64,000 nucleotides of DNA from Pigmentiphaga humi (GCF_900606115.1 NZ_UWPJ01000015.1:1-64000); one strand, 5' to 3'; shown: positions 53,429-62,329, counted from the first letter of the stretch. The notes: a model not told the origin generated them from the letters alone. Made by a program: numbers and translations.

Positions 53429-54088
53429 GTGACGCATATTTCTCAGCACCCCGACTTCGCTTTTTTCCAGGAGCGCGGCTTTGCCGTGCGGCTGGGCTTC
53501 GGCAAGCGGCCCGCCGTCATGGTGATCGACCTGACGAAAGGATTCACCGACCCGGCGCGGCCGCTCGGCGCCGACCTGGCGCCGCAGATCGGCACGGCCA
53601 ACGCCTTGCTCGATGCGGCCGCGGCCCGGAACGTGCCGGTGATCTTCACCTGCGTGCGCTATGACGATCCGCTCATGCGGGACGCCGGCCTGTGGGCCAT
53701 CAAGCAGAAGGGATCGATGTCGCTGGCCGCGTCGGGCGACGGCCACGAGATCGACGGCCGCCTGCACCGGCGCGAGCACGATGCCGTCCTGTACAAGAAG
53801 TACGCGTCGTGCTTCTTCGGCACGGATCTCGCATCCAGGCTGCAGAACCTGGGCGTGGATACGCTGATCCTCACCGGAACCTCGACCAGCGGATGCGTGC
53901 GCGCTACGGCCGTCGATGCATGCCAGATGGGTTTCAGGCCGATGATCGTGGCCGAAGGGGTCGGCGACCGCTCGGCCGCGGCCCACACGCAAAGCCTGTT
54001 CGACCTCGAGACCAAGTATGCCGACGTAGTGAGCCTGGACGAGACGCTGGCCTACCTGCGGGGCTTGCCGGCTGGCGACGCAGCGTGA
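53429..54088 (+). CDS. Isochorismatase-family cysteine hydrolase (amidase type)
   Basis: 219 residues. The catalytic triad is visible: Asp34 in VMVIDLTKGFTD, Lys in LYKKYASCFFGTDL (near 124) and Cys157 in GTSTSGCVRATAVDACQ. The pattern FGKRPAVMVIDLT...GFTDP is nearer to N-carbamoylsarcosine amidase and maleamate amidohydrolase than to isochorismatase proper. It therefore probably deaminates an amide. GTG 53429 with TAGGA 8 bases upstream is the best start; an in-frame TTG at 53408 lacks a site. It is paired with the preceding Bug receptor. Confidence 0.85.
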   Translation: MTHISQHPDFAFFQERGFAVRLGFGKRPAVMVIDLTKGFTDPARPLGADLAPQIGTANALLDAAAARNVPVIFTCVRYDDPLMRDAGLWAIKQKGSMSLAASGDGHEIDGRLHRREHDAVLYKKYASCFFGTDLASRLQNLGVDTLILTGTSTSGCVRATAVDACQMGFRPMIVAEGVGDRSAAAHTQSLFDLETKYADVVSLDETLAYLRGLPAGDAA

Positions 54089-54202
54089 CGCCGCGGTAGG
54101 AGGCTGCTGCGGCGCCGGCAGGGGGCTGGGTGCCGGAATCCGGCTCGAATCTGGGCTACATTTCCGTTCGTGACCGCATAACGAACTGGAGCAAACCCCA
54201 TC

Positions 54203-54940
54203 ATGACCGATCAAGCCCTGGCGCGCGCCTTCGCCCCCACCGGCCCGCTGCGAGCCTCCATCAATCTGGGCAACCCCATCCTGGCCGGCAAGGATCCCGA
54301 GACGGGCGAACCGTGCGGCGTATCGGTAGATCTGGCGCGCGCACTGGCGGCCGAGCTCGGCCTGCCGCTGGAACTGGTGGTATTCGATTCGGCGGGCAAG
54401 TCGGTCGAGGCGGTCACCAACGAGCAGGCCGATTTCGGTTTCTTCGCCGTCGACCCGGTGCGGGGCGCTGGAATCTCGTTCACCGAGCCCTATGTGCTGA
54501 TCGAGGGCTCCTATCTGGTCAAGCAGGACTCGCCGCTGCGCGACAACAGCGAGGTCGACCGCCCCGGCCACCGCGTGGTCGTGGGCAAGGGCAGCGCCTA
54601 CGATCTTTACCTGACGCGCGAATTCAAGCATGCGCAGATCGTGCGCGCGCAGACTTCTCCCACCACCGTCGACGTCTGGCTGGAGCAGGGCCTGGAAGTG
54701 GCCGCGGGCGTCAGGCAGCAGTTGGAGAGCGATGCGCAGCGGGTGGGCGGCGTGCGCCTCCTGCCCGGCGGCTTCATGGTGATCCGGCAGGCCATGGGCT
54801 GCCCCAAGTCGCGTCCGGCGGAAGTGGTGCAGGCGCTGTCGGACTTCGTCGAGCGCATGAAGGCCGAGGGCTTCGTCGAGCAGGCGCTGCGGCGGCACGG
54901 CATCGAAGGCGCATCGGTGGCGCCGGCGCGCGGGGCATAG
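54203..54940 (+). CDS. Family-3 solute-binding-type protein without signal peptide
   Basis: 245 residues with the amino-acid-binding-protein fold: GVSVDLARALAAELGLPLEL, NEQADFGFFAVDPVRGAGISF, EPYVLIEGSYLV and a C-terminal DFVERMKAEGFVEQALRRHG. Members are normally periplasmic, but the N-terminus MTDQALARAFAPTGPLRAS has no signal peptide, and no upstream in-frame start restores one. It may therefore act in the cytoplasm as a sensor or enzyme. No ABC permease or ATPase gene is adjacent. A Bug receptor gene follows 158 bases later. Confidence 0.75.
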   Translation: MTDQALARAFAPTGPLRASINLGNPILAGKDPETGEPCGVSVDLARALAAELGLPLELVVFDSAGKSVEAVTNEQADFGFFAVDPVRGAGISFTEPYVLIEGSYLVKQDSPLRDNSEVDRPGHRVVVGKGSAYDLYLTREFKHAQIVRAQTSPTTVDVWLEQGLEVAAGVRQQLESDAQRVGGVRLLPGGFMVIRQAMGCPKSRPAEVVQALSDFVERMKAEGFVEQALRRHGIEGASVAPARGA

Positions 54941-55098
54941 CTGCCCGGATCCGTGCGCGGCGCGCGCCGGCGCCGGTTCGCGGAAGGATCTTCCGAGCTG
55001 TTTTTCCCGTGTCCGCCTTGTTCCTGCCCGAGGCCCTCCCTATGATGCCTGGGAGCCGGGGCCATCGACGAAGCCGCGGCAACCCAGGAGACAGACGA

Positions 55099-56115
55099 GT
55101 GGACCACGAACCCAGGCTTGGAGATGACGCACTCGATCCGGCGCGCCGGTCGATGCTGGCGCGGATGGGGGCGCTGGCGGGCGCCACGCTGCTGGGCGGC
55201 AGGGCCCTGGCGCAAGGCGACTTTCCCGCCAGGCCGGTCTCGGTCGTGGTGGGAACGCCGCCAGGCGTTTCGGACCAGATGGTGCGCATGGTGGGCGAAA
55301 GCGTCCAGGAACAGCTCGGCCAGCCTTTCGTGGTCCTGACCAAGACCGGCGCCAACGGGCTGATCTCGGTCAACTATGTGTCGAATGCGCCGCCCGACGG
55401 CTATACGCTGCTGTTCGGCTCGATGTCCACGCTGACGATGAATCCCTTCGTCTACGCCAACGCCCGCTACAACCCCACCGTGGATCTGGTGCCGGTGGCG
55501 CAGCATGCGGTCTACCCCATGCTGTGGACGGCCAGCAAGAAATCCGGGATCACTTCGCTCAAGGAACTGGTGGCGTACGCCAAGGCCAACCCCGGCCGGT
55601 TCTTCGTCGGCCACCATGGCGAGGGCGGAATGTCCTACCTGACGCAATACCGCTTCTTCCAGCGGCACGACGTCAAACCGGTCTACGTGCCCTACGGCGG
55701 CAATGCGCAGACGCTGGTGGCCCTGCAGGCCAACGACATCCAGGCCAGCGTCGAACCGTTCCTGGTGGCCTTGCCGCAGGCGCGCAACGGCATGTTCACG
55801 CCCTTGGCGGTGACCAGCGTCGAGCGCAACCGGGCGCTGCCCGACGTGCCGGGCTTCATGGAAGACGGCATGTCCGACTACGGCATGGAGGCCTGGTTCG
55901 GCTTCTTCGCGCCCAAGGGCATGCCGGCGGAGCTGGTGAACAAACTGAATGGCGCCATCAACAAAGCCTTGCTCGATCCCAAGGTGCGCCGGCTCGTCGA
56001 AGAAGGAGGAGGCGTGCTGCGGCCGGTGGACGCGGGGGCGTTCGCGCAGACCGTGGCGGCCGACTACAAGCGGTTCTCGGCCTGGATTCCCGAGGCCGGG
56101 GTGAAGATGCAGTAG
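55099..56115 (+). CDS. Bug-family receptor with Tat-like signal
   Basis: 338 residues. GTG 55099 is the start, with a CAGGAG site; the open frame continues upstream without one. The N-terminus holds twin arginines (DPARRSMLARMGALAGATLL) and ends ALAQG, which suggests Tat export, unlike the Sec-type signals of the other Bug proteins here. The mature protein has FPARPVSVVVGTPPGVSDQM and GHHGEGGMSYLTQYRFFQRH. The usual PFPAGG loop is replaced by GTPPGVS, so ligand choice may differ. It is convergent with a TetR gene. Confidence 0.85.
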   Translation: MDHEPRLGDDALDPARRSMLARMGALAGATLLGGRALAQGDFPARPVSVVVGTPPGVSDQMVRMVGESVQEQLGQPFVVLTKTGANGLISVNYVSNAPPDGYTLLFGSMSTLTMNPFVYANARYNPTVDLVPVAQHAVYPMLWTASKKSGITSLKELVAYAKANPGRFFVGHHGEGGMSYLTQYRFFQRHDVKPVYVPYGGNAQTLVALQANDIQASVEPFLVALPQARNGMFTPLAVTSVERNRALPDVPGFMEDGMSDYGMEAWFGFFAPKGMPAELVNKLNGAINKALLDPKVRRLVEEGGGVLRPVDAGAFAQTVAADYKRFSAWIPEAGVKMQ

Positions 56116-56137
56116 CGGGCGCCGCCGCCGGCATCGT

Positions 56138-56905
56138 TCAGCGCGGCGCGGACGTCCGCTTGGGCTCCGGAGGCCGGGAAGCGCCCGCGCGTTCGTCGGC
56201 CTGCGCCTGGACGCGCGCGCGCATGCCGTGCAGGAAGCTCTCGACCAGTTGGCGGATCGTGGCTTCCAGGTCGCGCGGCATGCGGGTCACGTACACCCAC
56301 CGGCGCATACCGAGATAGAAGATGCTGGCATGCAGAGCCCAGACCATCTCGGTTTCCTCGTCCATGTCGAACGGCGCGTCGGGATGGCCGAATTCGGCAT
56401 AGCATTCGCGCACCACGGGTTCGTATATCTTGACCCGCAGCAGGCGGAACAGGCGCTCGTTGATGCCTGCGTGCTCCAGGCCGGCGAAGATCAGCAGGCG
56501 CACCCAGTCCTGCTGCAGCATGGACTTGGCGTAGTCCTGGTAGTAGGCGATCAGGCGCTCCTGCAGCGGCCGCGAGCGGTCCTGGATCTGTTCTTCCCAC
56601 AGGGGGTTCCAGCGCGACAGGTAGACTTCGGCATAGACCCGGTCGAACAGCGCCTGCTTGCTGGGAAAATAGCGGTACAGCAGCGACTGCGTGATGCCCA
56701 GCTCCTTGGCCAGGTCGCGCGTGCTGCCCTGGAATCCGTGGCGGGCGAAGTAGCGCACCGCATTGCGCACGATCATCTGCTCGCGGTCCGCGGAGCTGAG
56801 CTTGCTGGCGCGCTGGCGAACCGGCGCGGCATGCGCGCCGGCGCCGGGACTGGCGCCGGCGGGCGCCGCCGCTTCGGTCCGCAGCCGGGATTTTGTTGTT
56901 GTCAT
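56138..56905 (-). CDS. TetR-family transcriptional regulator
   Basis: 255 residues. A basic, Ala-rich N-terminal tail of about 38 residues precedes the helix-turn-helix (MIVRNAVRYFARHGFQGSTR, ELGITQSLLYRYFPSKQALF). The C-terminal ligand domain ends in a polar tail. It follows the LLM-type oxidoreductase gene on the same strand (83-base gap) and may be the last gene of that operon or a separate unit. Confidence 0.9.
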   Translation of the reverse strand: MTTTKSRLRTEAAAPAGASPGAGAHAAPVRQRASKLSSADREQMIVRNAVRYFARHGFQGSTRDLAKELGITQSLLYRYFPSKQALFDRVYAEVYLSRWNPLWEEQIQDRSRPLQERLIAYYQDYAKSMLQQDWVRLLIFAGLEHAGINERLFRLLRVKIYEPVVRECYAEFGHPDAPFDMDEETEMVWALHASIFYLGMRRWVYVTRMPRDLEATIRQLVESFLHGMRARVQAQADERAGASRPPEPKRTSAPR

Positions 56906-56988
56906 GGCAAGCTGGCAGGGTCACCCATGCGGCGGATTGTGCCACGCGCACCCGGCGCGGGCCAGTTCCGCCGTGCGCCGGCGCGGCT

Positions 56989-58086
56989 TCACGCGCAGGC
57001 CTGCACGGCGGCATTGACGCGAGGCAGCACTTCCCGAGCCATCAATTCCATCGACCGTTTGCCCAGCGCGGCGTCCTGCCAATCGTGGCAGGCGTACAGC
57101 AGCGTGCCGAAGTCGCCGACCTGCTCCCGGAACGCGAGCAGCTGTTCGGCCACGTCGTCCACCGTGCCGGCAATGACGAGGTTGCGCAGCACGAAGTCCA
57201 GGGTCAGGTCGGCATCCGGCATGGCCGGGTCGGGCTTGAAGAGGTTGCCGCGATTGCCGCCGCCGACCAGCTTGCGCATCAACTGCCTGAAGTAGAACGC
57301 GTAGGGGCCGTCGGCGCCCAGTGCATAGCGCTGCGCGGTGGCGCGGTCGTCGGCCACGAAGATGCTCTTGGCGACGCGCCAGTCCTGCGGCGAGGCCGCC
57401 AGCCCGGCGGCCTGGCGGCCTTCCACGAACTTGGGCCAATGCGTCGCCACCCACTTGGGCAGCAGGAAGTTGGCCGAGATGGGCGACCAGCCGCGCTTGG
57501 CCATTTCCAGTACGCCTTGGGAGTAGGGCGCCACCGCAGTGCCGACGATGGGCGGATGCGGAGCCTGGAGCGGACGCGCGACGATGCCCTGGCCGATTTC
57601 CGGAATCTGCGTGCGCGCGGTGCTGGCGCTCCAGTACTTGCCGCGGATGTCGTAAGGGGGATCGCGCCGCCACAGTTCGAGGATCATGTCGATGGATTCG
57701 ACGAACATCTCGTTGCGGTTCTTGTCCAGCGAATCGAACATCTCCGCATCCGACATCAGGCCGCCCGGGCTGATGCCGAACAGCACGCGTCCGCCGCTCA
57801 GGTGGTCGAGCATGGCGACCTGGGCGGCGATGTGCGCGGGGTGCTGGTTGGGCAGGTTGCAGGTGCCGGTGCCCAGCTTGATGCGGCGCGTCTGGCAGGC
57901 CACGCTGGCGAGGAAGGCGATGCATGACGAGACGGTCTCGGCGGCATCGGTGACGTGCTCGCCAACGAAGGCCTCGGCATAGCCGAGCGCCTCGGCGAGC
58001 AGGATGGCCTCGCGGTCTTCCTGCAAGGTCTGCTGCATCGGCCGGCCCGGGGGATGCAGGGGCATCATGAACATTCCGAGTTTCAC
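56989..58086 (-). CDS. LLM-class flavin-dependent oxidoreductase
   Basis: 365 residues, bacterial-luciferase-like. It begins KLGMFMMPLHPPGRPMQQTL and has EAFVGEHVTD, KLGTGTCNLPNQHPAHIAAQ and the late DFVLRNLVIAGTVDDVAEQL. Such enzymes are FMN- or F420-dependent monooxygenases or dehydrogenases acting as homodimers. GTG 58086 is the start, preceded by AAGGAGTCTCC; an upstream in-frame ATG lacks a site. It lies downstream of the flavoprotein / small-protein pair with a 100-base gap. The substrate is unknown. Confidence 0.88.
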   Translation of the reverse strand: MKLGMFMMPLHPPGRPMQQTLQEDREAILLAEALGYAEAFVGEHVTDAAETVSSCIAFLASVACQTRRIKLGTGTCNLPNQHPAHIAAQVAMLDHLSGGRVLFGISPGGLMSDAEMFDSLDKNRNEMFVESIDMILELWRRDPPYDIRGKYWSASTARTQIPEIGQGIVARPLQAPHPPIVGTAVAPYSQGVLEMAKRGWSPISANFLLPKWVATHWPKFVEGRQAAGLAASPQDWRVAKSIFVADDRATAQRYALGADGPYAFYFRQLMRKLVGGGNRGNLFKPDPAMPDADLTLDFVLRNLVIAGTVDDVAEQLLAFREQVGDFGTLLYACHDWQDAALGKRSMELMAREVLPRVNAAVQACA

Positions 58087-58186
58087 GGAGACTCCTTCAT
58101 CGCGATCGAATTCGGCGGGCGCCGGACCGGGGTGGCGGGCGCCCGCCCATGGCGCAGAGCGGGCACGCGCCCGGTACGGAGACGGC

Positions 58187-58459
58187 TCATGGCGCGATGC
58201 GTTCCCGCCAGCCGGCCACGGCATCTGCGCCGAGCTGGCCGGCCAGGTAGTCGATGAGCTCGGACAGTTCGTCCAGGTCGGCCACGCCGAACGTGCCGTC
58301 GAGCCGTCCGGAATGCTTCAGGGTGTCCTTGATCTCGGACAGCGCCCACTCGATGCCCAGCAGCTCGTCGTCGTCGGGAATGTTCTCGATCGCGGTGACG
58401 CGGTTGGCGCAGACCGTGACGTGGTAGCTGCCGGGGGGAAATTTCTCGTCGCCCATCAT
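58187..58459 (-). CDS. Small unknown protein, coupled to the FAD subunit
   Basis: 90 residues of no family I recognise. It has a beta-rich start (GSYHVTVCANRVTAIENIPD), then a helix-rich acidic part (WALSEIKDTL, LDELSELIDYLAG). One Cys only, so it is not a ferredoxin. Its ATG overlaps the stop of the preceding fumarate-reductase-like gene (ATGA), so stoichiometric synthesis is likely and it may be a subunit or maturation partner of that flavoprotein. Confidence 0.6.
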   Translation of the reverse strand: MMGDEKFPPGSYHVTVCANRVTAIENIPDDDELLGIEWALSEIKDTLKHSGRLDGTFGVADLDELSELIDYLAGQLGADAVAGWRERIAP

Positions 58460-60231
58460 TCGCTCTCCGCGAAATCGGTGGGCGCCGTGGACTTGGCCTG
58501 CATGACGGCAAGAATCTGTTCCGACAGTCCTTCGATCTCGGGCGGACGTTCCAGCGTGACCCCCATGCCGCCGCCGCATTTCCTGAGGACGACGTTGACG
58601 GTCCAGTTCGCGTCGTCCTGGTCCGGATAGTCGGTGCGGTAATGACCGCCGAAATAGCCGCCGCGGCTTTCCTTGCGTTCCTGCGCGGCCCGCGCGATCA
58701 GATCGCACAGGCCGGCCTGGCCTTCGGCTTCCAGCGCCTGCCGGATCTGCTGCGGCCAGCCCGCCGCGGACAGGTCTATGCGCAGGCGGGGCAGCGCTTC
58801 GGCGCGGACGCGCGCCACCTCGTTCCTGACGTGCTCCAGGCCTTGCGGCGTCTTGGCCATGTTCAGGTGCCGGAAGGCCAGCATCGAGAGCTCGTCGAGC
58901 AACTGCCGGGGTTCGCATCCGTCACCGCGCTGCCATTGCTCGAAGCGGGCGCGCAAGGCGGCCGCGTCGTCCTCCCGCAGAAGCGGTTCGGGCTCGCCGC
59001 GCGCGTAGCCGGCCGCGTGCAGGCCGCTGGCCGCGCCGAACACCAGGCAGTCGGACAAGGCCGACCCGCCGAAGCGGCTGGCGCCGTGCGAACCGCCCGC
59101 CACTTCGCCCGCGGCATACAGGCCCGGCACGTCGGTGCGGCCGAACTCGTCGATGCGCACGCCGCCGACCAGGTCGTGCGGATAGGTGACGATCTCGATG
59201 GGCTGGCTGCGCAGGTCCAGGCCGGCGCGCTCGGCCAGCTCGAACATGCGCGCGTAGCGCTCGTCCTGGCGCAGCGCGGCGGGCACGTCCGAGGCATCGA
59301 AATAAATGCCGCCGTGGGGGCCGCCGTTGCCGAGCAGGATTTCTTCGCTGATGTGGCGGCACAGCACTTCGGAGAGGTGGCCTTTTTCGCCCTGTTCGGG
59401 GTAGAGGCGGTACATGAAGCGCTCGCCCTTGCCGTTGTAGAGACGGGCGTTGCCTTCGTTGATCAGCCCGTTGATGAAACCGATCACCACGAACTTGACC
59501 TGCATCTTGGCGGGATGGATGGGCGTGGCCAGGAAGTGGCCGAACTCCATGCCGGTGAGCGATGCGCCCGCCTCGTAGGCCAGCGCGTAGCCTTCGCCGG
59601 TGGCGCCGGCCACGTTGTCGCCCACCGGGTAGAGCGCGCCGTAGCCGCCGGTGGCGAGGATGACCGCCTTGCAGCGCACCAGGTAGGCCGCGCCGCTGCG
59701 GTAGTCCACCGCCCAGACGCCGCGGACCTTGTCGCCGTCTTTCAGGATGCCGCCGACGATGGTGTGGGGCAGCGCCTCGATCCCCATCGCCTCGGCCTGC
59801 TCGCCCAGGCATCTCATCAGGTACTTGCCGGTCACGCGGTGGTGATGGACCATGCGTGGATGGCTGTGGCCCTGCCACGGGATCTGATGGTATTTGTCCT
59901 CGACGCGGATCAGGTCCAGGCCCCAGCTGCGCATTTCCTCGGTCAGCTCGCAAATGGCGTCGACCCATTTGCGCACCAGTACCTGGTTGCACAGGCCCAC
60001 GCCGTTGCGCACGACGTCGCCGAAATGCACGTCGGGATTGTCGCGCGGATCCTGGTGGCCGAAGGCGGCCGCGAATCCCGACAGCGCCTTGGTCGAGTTG
60101 CCCGACGGCCACGGCCCTTTGGTGATGGCCAGTACCTTGGCGCCGGCCGCGTGGGCCTTGATGGCCGCCATGGTGCCGGCGGAACCGCCGCCGATGACGA
60201 CGACGTCGCTGCTCAATTCGGTGATGTTCAT
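58456..60231 (-). CDS. FAD-binding protein, fumarate reductase / AprA-like flavoprotein
   Basis: 591 residues. FAD fold DVVVIGGGSAGTMAAIKAHA, a central VILATGGYGALYPVGDNVAG, the catalytic-domain region RMVHHHRVTGKYLMRCL, and PGLYAAGEVAGGSHGASRFGG. The C-terminal helical domain fits succinate-dehydrogenase flavoproteins and adenylylsulfate-reductase alpha-like proteins. No iron-sulfur subunit is encoded nearby; a 90-residue unknown protein overlaps its stop instead. ATG 60231 is 13 bases after the stop of a LysR gene on the same strand. The substrate is unknown. Confidence 0.85.
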   Translation of the reverse strand: MNITELSSDVVVIGGGSAGTMAAIKAHAAGAKVLAITKGPWPSGNSTKALSGFAAAFGHQDPRDNPDVHFGDVVRNGVGLCNQVLVRKWVDAICELTEEMRSWGLDLIRVEDKYHQIPWQGHSHPRMVHHHRVTGKYLMRCLGEQAEAMGIEALPHTIVGGILKDGDKVRGVWAVDYRSGAAYLVRCKAVILATGGYGALYPVGDNVAGATGEGYALAYEAGASLTGMEFGHFLATPIHPAKMQVKFVVIGFINGLINEGNARLYNGKGERFMYRLYPEQGEKGHLSEVLCRHISEEILLGNGGPHGGIYFDASDVPAALRQDERYARMFELAERAGLDLRSQPIEIVTYPHDLVGGVRIDEFGRTDVPGLYAAGEVAGGSHGASRFGGSALSDCLVFGAASGLHAAGYARGEPEPLLREDDAAALRARFEQWQRGDGCEPRQLLDELSMLAFRHLNMAKTPQGLEHVRNEVARVRAEALPRLRIDLSAAGWPQQIRQALEAEGQAGLCDLIARAAQERKESRGGYFGGHYRTDYPDQDDANWTVNVVLRKCGGGMGVTLERPPEIEGLSEQILAVMQAKSTAPTDFAESE

Positions 60232-60244
60232 GGGAAGCTTCTCT

Positions 60245-61225
60245 TTATGCGTGGGCGCGCCGGCAGGCGGCGGCCGTGGCCGGGCGCGCGGCCGCGAACT
60301 CGGGAGCGCGCGCGGCAGGGGCGCGCAGGGCCGCTTCAGGCGCGGCCGGAGCGTCTTCCTGCATGAGTCCGTGCAGGAAATCGAGCATCGCGCGCATCTT
60401 GCCGGGCATGTAGCGTTGCGGCGCGCAGACGGCCATCAACTGTATGGGGGAGGGCGTGAATTCCTCCAGCACGGCGACCAGCGCACCGGATCTCAGCTCG
60501 TTGCCTACGGTCCAGCTGCAGGTGTGGATGATGCCCGCGCCGCCCAGCGCGGCGGCGCGCAGCGCCAGCTCGCTGTCCACGCTCGCCTGCGCGCGCACGG
60601 CCGCATGGACCGGCACGCCGTCCTGCACGAAGCTCCACGAGCTTCCTTCCATCGTGATGCAGCGGTGCGCCGGCAGCTCGGAAGGATGGGTCGGCACGCC
60701 ATGGCGCGCGAGGTAGTCGGGGGAGGCCGCGGCGACCATCCGTCCATGGGCCAGTGTTCGCGCGATGCAGGTCGAACTGGGCAGCGGCCCGGTAACCACC
60801 GCCATATCCAGGCCTTCGGCCAGTAGATCGACAGGCCTGTCGCCCAGGCGTATGCGTAGCTGGACCTTCGGATAGCGGGACTGGAAGCGCGCCAGGCCGG
60901 GCATCAGGACCGACTGTCCGAACGCCGCCGGCACGCGCAGGGCGAGGGTGCCGTCCGGCTCGGCGTGGCCGCGCTTGAGCAAGGCCTCGCCTTCTTCGAT
61001 CTCGGCCAGGATGGCGCGGCACTGGCGGTAGTAGACCTCGCCCAGGTCGGTCAGCCGCATGGCCCGGGTCGTGCGCGCCACCAGCTGCACGCCCAGTTCG
61101 CCTTCCAGCCGAGCGATGCACTTGGCGACGGCCGATGCGGACAGGCCCAGCTTTTCGCCGGCGGTGGCCACGCTGCTGCTTTCGGCAACGCGAGCGAACG
61201 CATGCATGCACAACAGCTTGTTCAT
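60245..61225 (-). CDS. LysR-family transcriptional regulator heading a flavoprotein operon
   Basis: 326 residues. The helix-turn-helix begins NKLLCMHAFARVAESSSVAT and LGLSASAVAKCIARLEGELG, typical of the AaeR/CrgA-like branch. The C-terminal 45 residues are Ala-rich and probably disordered. ATG 61225 follows a GAGGAG site. Unusually it is not divergent but the first gene of the operon it probably controls (13 bases to the FAD gene). Three TGATC-type sites lie upstream. Confidence 0.9.
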   Translation of the reverse strand: MNKLLCMHAFARVAESSSVATAGEKLGLSASAVAKCIARLEGELGVQLVARTTRAMRLTDLGEVYYRQCRAILAEIEEGEALLKRGHAEPDGTLALRVPAAFGQSVLMPGLARFQSRYPKVQLRIRLGDRPVDLLAEGLDMAVVTGPLPSSTCIARTLAHGRMVAAASPDYLARHGVPTHPSELPAHRCITMEGSSWSFVQDGVPVHAAVRAQASVDSELALRAAALGGAGIIHTCSWTVGNELRSGALVAVLEEFTPSPIQLMAVCAPQRYMPGKMRAMLDFLHGLMQEDAPAAPEAALRAPAARAPEFAAARPATAAACRRAHA

Positions 61226-61279
61226 GATGATGTCTCCTCGGCAGGCGTGCCTGCGGGCCCGCCATGGACGGCAGTATAG

Positions 61280-61381
61280 TGATCTATCGATCAAAATTGA
61301 AAACGATCGAGGATAGTGGATACCCTCATGATCTATCGGAAGAATGAAGCCTGTCCCCTGCCTAATATGATCGATTGATCA
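61280..61381. promoter_or_regulatory. Three TGATC-type sites upstream of the LysR operon
   Basis: TGATC-TATC-GATCA (61280-61293) and TGATC-GATT-GATCA (61368-61381) are perfect palindromes; TGATC-TATC-GGAAG (61329-61342) is a half-conserved middle copy. The outer two are followed by A-rich runs (AAAATTGAA, AAAAAATGAA). They lie 55-157 bases before the LysR start, in the AT-rich part of a 353-base gap (61226-61578). The remainder, 61382-61578, holds no gene that I can support. Confidence 0.55.
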
Positions 61382-61578
61382 AAAAATGAAGCATATGGAG
61401 GCTGCGCATGCAGGGGACGTCGCGCGGCGGCGCTTCAGGCAGGCCCGGGACTTCCGGTACGAGGGTAACGGTCGTGACGGTCATGGGCGGGGACGGCGGG
61501 CTGCACGGCTGCGGGCCGAAGGAGCGCCGGCCGGGCTGCCTGGGCCGTGTAAACTCCCGGTTTTTACGTTCCGGTTCC

Positions 61579-62319
61579 ATGGTCGATACGTCCCGGCGCA
61601 CAGCTAGCGGCGCTCCGGCTTTCGTCCGCCTGCTCGCCCGTTTGGCGGACGCTCCCTTGCCCCCCGCGCGCCAGACGCTGGCCGACCGGTTGAGCCTGTG
61701 GCTGGGCTGGACCGACGCGATCGCGTTGTCCGCCGTGCTGAGCGGCAGCGCCAAGGCGATGCCCGCAAACGAGCCGGTATCCGGCGATGCCGCACAGGAC
61801 GCTTGCGCGCGCACGCGCGCCGAGCTCGCCGATTCGATCGCGCACGACCGCGTGCTGAACCCCATCCGGCCAACGGCCAGGCGCGACATCGCGCTCGCCG
61901 GCGCCGAGCACGAGGCGGATTTCGCGCGCTATCGCTTGCGCTACCTGGCCAAGCAGCAGCACATGGAAACAACTATCTCGATGCTGCGCGGCCGGCTGCG
62001 GGGGCATCTGGCCGCCCGGTCCGCCGGACTGGCCCAGCTCGCGGCGGTGGACGCCGTCATGGAGCGGGTGCTGGGGGCGCAGGAGCGCGCGCTGCTGGGG
62101 ACAGTGCCGGCTTTGCTGGAGAAGCATTTCCAGCGCATGCGCGGCGCCGCCGCCGGGGCCGCGCGGGAGCCGGGACCGGAAGCGGCGCCGGCCGGCCGCC
62201 TGCCGGCACCGGTCTGGCTGGACGCGTTCCGCAAGGACGTGCAGGGCGTCCTGCTGGCCGAGCTGGATTTCCGACTACAACCTGTCGAGGGGCTGATGGC
62301 AGCCTTTCGCGCAAGCTGA
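61579..62319 (+). CDS. DUF3348-family protein
   Basis: 246 residues. It begins MVDTSRRTASGAPAFVRLLA and contains LADRLSLWLGWTDAIALSAV and a helical middle (FARYRLRYLAKQQHMETTIS), matching the DUF3348 family of beta-proteobacteria. It is soluble and mostly helical; the function is unknown. ATG 61579 gives the family N-terminus; earlier in-frame starts add a low-quality Gly/Arg-rich extension. It is followed after 10 bases by the DUF802 gene, and in related genomes these are, as I recall, part of one conserved operon. Confidence 0.8.
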   Translation: MVDTSRRTASGAPAFVRLLARLADAPLPPARQTLADRLSLWLGWTDAIALSAVLSGSAKAMPANEPVSGDAAQDACARTRAELADSIAHDRVLNPIRPTARRDIALAGAEHEADFARYRLRYLAKQQHMETTISMLRGRLRGHLAARSAGLAQLAAVDAVMERVLGAQERALLGTVPALLEKHFQRMRGAAAGAAREPGPEAAPAGRLPAPVWLDAFRKDVQGVLLAELDFRLQPVEGLMAAFRAS

Positions 62320-62329
62320 ACGGGTCTTG

